A DNA stretch of 48,751 nucleotides, from the IMG/VR virus record IMGVR_UViG_3300048597_000116, positions 1 through 48,751 of that record; one strand, written 5' to 3'. Position numbers and translations under genes: made by a program. Positions 46,857 through 48,751 of this stretch are shown piece after piece; the stretch's first letter is position 1, and every line of letters starts with the position of its first letter. Source of the stretch: a virus. The notes under the pieces are model-generated. The model saw nothing but the letters and a program-made list of their open reading frames with translations, had not been told where the DNA came from and searched no databases.

Positions 46857-47442
46857 TGAATGGCATGATTGGCGAGGCAAGGGATTAGGCGCATCGGATG
46901 CACCAATCGTGCTAGGCGTGAGTCCGTGGAAAACAAGGCAAGAATTATGGCTAGAAAAAACAGGCCAAGTTGCAAAAGAATATAAAACCAATTGGGCAAT
47001 CGACCGAGGAAACCGCCTTGAGCCGTTGGCCAGGGCTCATTATGAATTGATGGTGGGCTTTGATGCACCGGCTCTTATCGTCGAGCATCCTAAATATCCA
47101 TTTATAAGAGCCTCGCTTGATGGCTATTCCAAATCAAATAGCCGCGTCCTTGAGATCAAATGCCCTGGAAAGGCTGATCATGAAAACGCGCTCAAGGGAA
47201 AAGTCCCTAAAAAATATTATCCCCAGATCCAGCACCAACTTTTTGTTACTGGCGCAAAGAGCGCGGATTATTTTAGTTTCGACGGACACAATGGATGCAT
47301 CGTGACGGTCCCGCCCGATCGGGCTTTTATCGTTCACATGGTCAATCTATTGATTGAGTTTTGGGATTGCGTCCTGAAAAAAGAAAAACCGGCTGATAAG
47401 ATCGAGCCGGTATCATTCAATGCGGATTTAGTCGCTATCTGA
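46846..47442 (+). CDS. YqaJ/lambda-type exonuclease
   Basis: 198 residues, a PD-(D/E)xK 5'-3' exonuclease of the YqaJ family. GLGASDAPIVLGVSPWKT is the family start; RGNRLEPLAR near 54-63; D92 in ASLDGYS, then E103-x-K105 in LEIKCPG give the catalytic triad; PQIQHQLFVTGA near 126 is also typical. Such enzymes feed single strands to an annealing protein (here the Sak4-like ATPase and SSB). Plus strand, with the Lar-like gene, divergent from the replication operon. Confidence 0.93.
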   Translation: MNRDEWHDWRGKGLGASDAPIVLGVSPWKTRQELWLEKTGQVAKEYKTNWAIDRGNRLEPLARAHYELMVGFDAPALIVEHPKYPFIRASLDGYSKSNSRVLEIKCPGKADHENALKGKVPKKYYPQIQHQLFVTGAKSADYFSFDGHNGCIVTVPPDRAFIVHMVNLLIEFWDCVLKKEKPADKIEPVSFNADLVAI

Positions 47443-47481
47443 GGTCATAATAATCACTGTTAAAATAACGATGATAATGAA

Positions 47482-47502
47482 ATTGATTTGAATCAAATCA
47501 AT
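47482..47502. other. 21-bp palindrome between convergent genes
   Basis: Two 10-base arms (ATTGATTTGA and its complement) around one central A. It lies between the exonuclease stop and the CAP lipoprotein stop. AT-rich with no U-tract, so an operator or a weak bidirectional terminator are both possible. Confidence 0.45.
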
Positions 47503-47513
47503 CATTGCATCGG

Positions 47514-47996
47514 CTATTTTCTGAATATAACCACCCAATAGTTGCCCGCCCTATAGCCACCGATAAATCTTTGTTTAGGATCATAGATAATTTGAGCATG
47601 GCTGGGGTCGTTTGTCCAATCGGTCACCACGGATGCCGCATCGGTATGGCCGCAAGCAATCACCTCGCCGCTGGCCACGCCACCGCACCTTTTGGCCCGT
47701 TGCCAAAATTGGGAAAGGTCGCTCCCTGTATGAGAGCAACGCTTGGTTTTATTAATATCGATGGCGTGAATCCTTGCGGCGCAAGCAAGCGCGGGGTCAT
47801 TGGCTAAAGCAAATAATCCGCGTTTTGACCTTTCATAATTGATGATTCCCAGCACCTCAGCGGATCCGCCAAGATCATCACCGGATCCCGGACACGGCTC
47901 GGCGGGGATCGGCGCGGGATCTGGCATAGGATTAGGGCTTTGTGAGTTTGCCTTGCACGAAACTAGGGCCAAAAGGAATATACAAATCCACTGCAT
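47514..47996 (-). CDS. CAP (SCP/CRISP) superfamily lipoprotein
   Basis: 160 residues. A Sec signal ends with lipobox LALVSC (lipid Cys at 14), followed by a proline-rich linker. Residues ~45-160 are a CAP domain: VLGIINYERSKRGLFALAND, then AARIHAIDINKTKRCSHTG, GEVIACGHTDAASVVTDW, PSHAQIIYD and YWVVIFRK. CAP folds with a conserved His/Glu pair bind divalent metals or lipids; H77 in RIHAIDI, H91 in CSHTG, and H139 in PSHAQ are candidates. A lipid-anchored CAP protein is unusual in phages. It is close to the lysis genes and could act on the envelope or block later phages. GAGGTG lies before the ATG. Confidence 0.8.
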   Translation of the reverse strand: MQWICIFLLALVSCKANSQSPNPMPDPAPIPAEPCPGSGDDLGGSAEVLGIINYERSKRGLFALANDPALACAARIHAIDINKTKRCSHTGSDLSQFWQRAKRCGGVASGEVIACGHTDAASVVTDWTNDPSHAQIIYDPKQRFIGGYRAGNYWVVIFRK

Positions 47997-48000
47997 AAAT

Positions 48001-48543
48001 TCACCTCGATGCTAAATTTTGAACCTTGCTATACTTGACCACCTTAGCAATATGCTTAGATACATGTCCATTTCCCCATTTTCCATCAGCAAAATCCTTG
48101 CCGGTCCTTATGTATTGAACCGCGCCGCGCTCGCCTTGCCGGTGGTATAGGGCCAAAAGCTCGATATCGGACCAACCTTTGGTTTGCCCACGGATTTTAT
48201 AGATCCATGGCGCGACCATCAAATTATAATAAACGTCAAACATCTCATCTTGTATCACCGCCATCTTAGCCTTGAGCTTGGACTTGCAGGAAGGGACCAC
48301 GCTGGCCCAAGTCCGACCATAGTTTTTCAGAAAAAAAGAGTTCCAAGCTTTCATGAATTGATACTTTCCAGATGCTGAAGTTGTTGGATTCTTAGCACAC
48401 GGATTACCCGCGCTTTCCACGCGGGCAATAGCCTCGCGAGCCGCAAGATATGCAGCGCTTTTATCCGCAAACCGTGGCAACGCCATGGCTAGGTCGGACA
48501 CTAAAAAAATAAAAAGAGCGATGATAAAATACCTCACGCTCAC
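48001..48543 (-). CDS. Secreted lytic transglycosylase / lysozyme-like protein
   Basis: 180 residues, starting with a GTG. A Sec signal (RYFIIALFIFLVSDLAMA, likely cut near residue 21) leads to an SLT/lysozyme-like domain. E43 in IARVESAGNPCA is the predicted catalytic acid; SGKYQFMKAWNSFF (residues ~58) is the typical following motif; LALYHRQGERGAVQYI marks the C-terminal part. It cuts the glycan strand in the periplasm. It overlaps the small upstream gene by 4 bases (GTGA) and lies in the lysis block with the amidase, so a two-enzyme lysis is likely. Confidence 0.85.
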   Translation of the reverse strand: MSVRYFIIALFIFLVSDLAMALPRFADKSAAYLAAREAIARVESAGNPCAKNPTTSASGKYQFMKAWNSFFLKNYGRTWASVVPSCKSKLKAKMAVIQDEMFDVYYNLMVAPWIYKIRGQTKGWSDIELLALYHRQGERGAVQYIRTGKDFADGKWGNGHVSKHIAKVVKYSKVQNLASR

Positions 48544-48725
48544 CTCTCTAAAAAAATGTAAACGAACGTCCTCTTGGACCAGTAAACGACGATACCACTG
48601 TAGTATACCACGACCACCTTACCTGAGATAGGATGGCGGGTTTTTAAACCGTGTTGCCTGGCCTTCTGGATCGTTGAAACCTTTAACATATGCTCGGTCA
48701 TTGAGTATCTAAACAAGATCCTCAC
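48540..48725 (-). CDS. Small protein crossing the circular join
   Basis: 61 residues (GTG start; an internal ATG at residue 9 is an alternative). The first third (residues 1-33) is inside the 127-base terminal repeat, so the window shows its N-terminal half twice. Basic: KARQHGLKTRHPISGKVVVVY, then a hydrophobic end YSGIVVYWSKRTFVYIFL. It starts 5 bases after the amidase stop (across the join) and overlaps the transglycosylase GTG by 4 bases, so it is part of the lysis operon. Function unknown; a membrane-associated lysis helper is conceivable. Confidence 0.55.
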   Translation of the reverse strand: MRILFRYSMTEHMLKVSTIQKARQHGLKTRHPISGKVVVVYYSGIVVYWSKRTFVYIFLER

Positions 48726-48751
48726 TGGCCTACGATATGTTTGGTTTCTGC
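48625..48751. repeat. Terminal direct repeat, right copy
   Basis: Exact repeat of bases 1-127. Removing it leaves a circle of about 48,624 bp in which the amidase and the small 61-residue gene read through unbroken. Confidence 0.95.

Noticed and set aside
1-48751. tRNA, rRNA or tmRNA genes
   Set aside because: I saw no cloverleaf with a conserved T-loop in reading both strands by eye; a dedicated scan could still find one.

Overview
This window is the complete genome of a tailed bacteriophage, most likely a siphovirus of a Gram-negative host, assembled as a circular contig. The last 127 bases (48625..48751) repeat the first 127 (1..127), so the unique genome is about 48,624 bp and the window edges cut an arbitrary point in the lysis region. 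The siphovirus call rests on an HK97-type head module, a 1,479-residue tape-measure protein, a major tail protein, a frameshifted pair of tail-assembly chaperones, and no contractile sheath or baseplate gene. Gram-negative is inferred from several Sec/lipobox-bearing products and a signal-peptide transglycosylase. I saw no integrase, tRNA, rRNA, insertion sequence or CRISPR array. The two Cro-like regulators therefore need not mean a temperate lifestyle.

Layout, read along the minus strand, which carries most genes. (1) 30.4 to 16.3 kb: a small RHH/zinc protein, TerS, TerL, portal fused to MuF, prohead protease with a long tail, major capsid, several virion proteins, head-tail connectors, major tail protein, chaperones G/GT and tape measure. 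Intrinsic terminators follow the capsid and major tail genes. (2) 11.9 to 2.7 kb: tail tip and fibre genes. These include a protein with duplicated arrays of 14-residue repeats, an S74 self-processing fibre and a C1q-like head protein. A probable anti-CBASS/anti-Thoeris cyclic-nucleotide sponge (Acb2/Tad1 hairpin family) and a tiny membrane protein sit among them. (3) 2.6 to 0.1 kb and 48.7 to 47.5 kb, joined through the circle: small zinc proteins, a glycosyltransferase, holin-like small membrane proteins, an amidase endolysin, a secreted lysozyme-like transglycosylase and a CAP-domain lipoprotein.

(4) 46.5 to 38.5 kb: replication and recombination. This holds a Cro-like regulator, a Sak4-like ATPase, an SSB-like protein, an SF2 helicase interrupted by TWO inteins (one in the Walker A motif, one in the DEAH-type motif II), a VRR-NUC nuclease and a Toprim primase-helicase. 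Just beyond the primase lies a 270-bp block with opposed arrays of DnaA-box-like 9-mers around an A-rich terminator, a strong replication-origin candidate. (5) 38.1 to 33.5 kb: a strong sigma70-type promoter drives a polycistron of tiny, translationally coupled accessory genes (lipoproteins, RyR-domain protein, HTH proteins, small membrane proteins), closed by a terminator.

Three short plus-strand operons interrupt this: 1.9-2.3 kb (two-TM holin-like protein and zinc protein), 30.5-32.9 kb (duplicated beta-barrel protein, ParB-like protein, two DNA methyltransferases) and 46.6-47.4 kb (Lar-like zinc protein and YqaJ/lambda-type exonuclease). YqaJ, the Sak4-like ATPase and the SSB-like protein together form a plausible single-strand annealing recombination set that could also resolve circular permutation. 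The methylases, Lar-like protein and sponge look like a counter-defence set.
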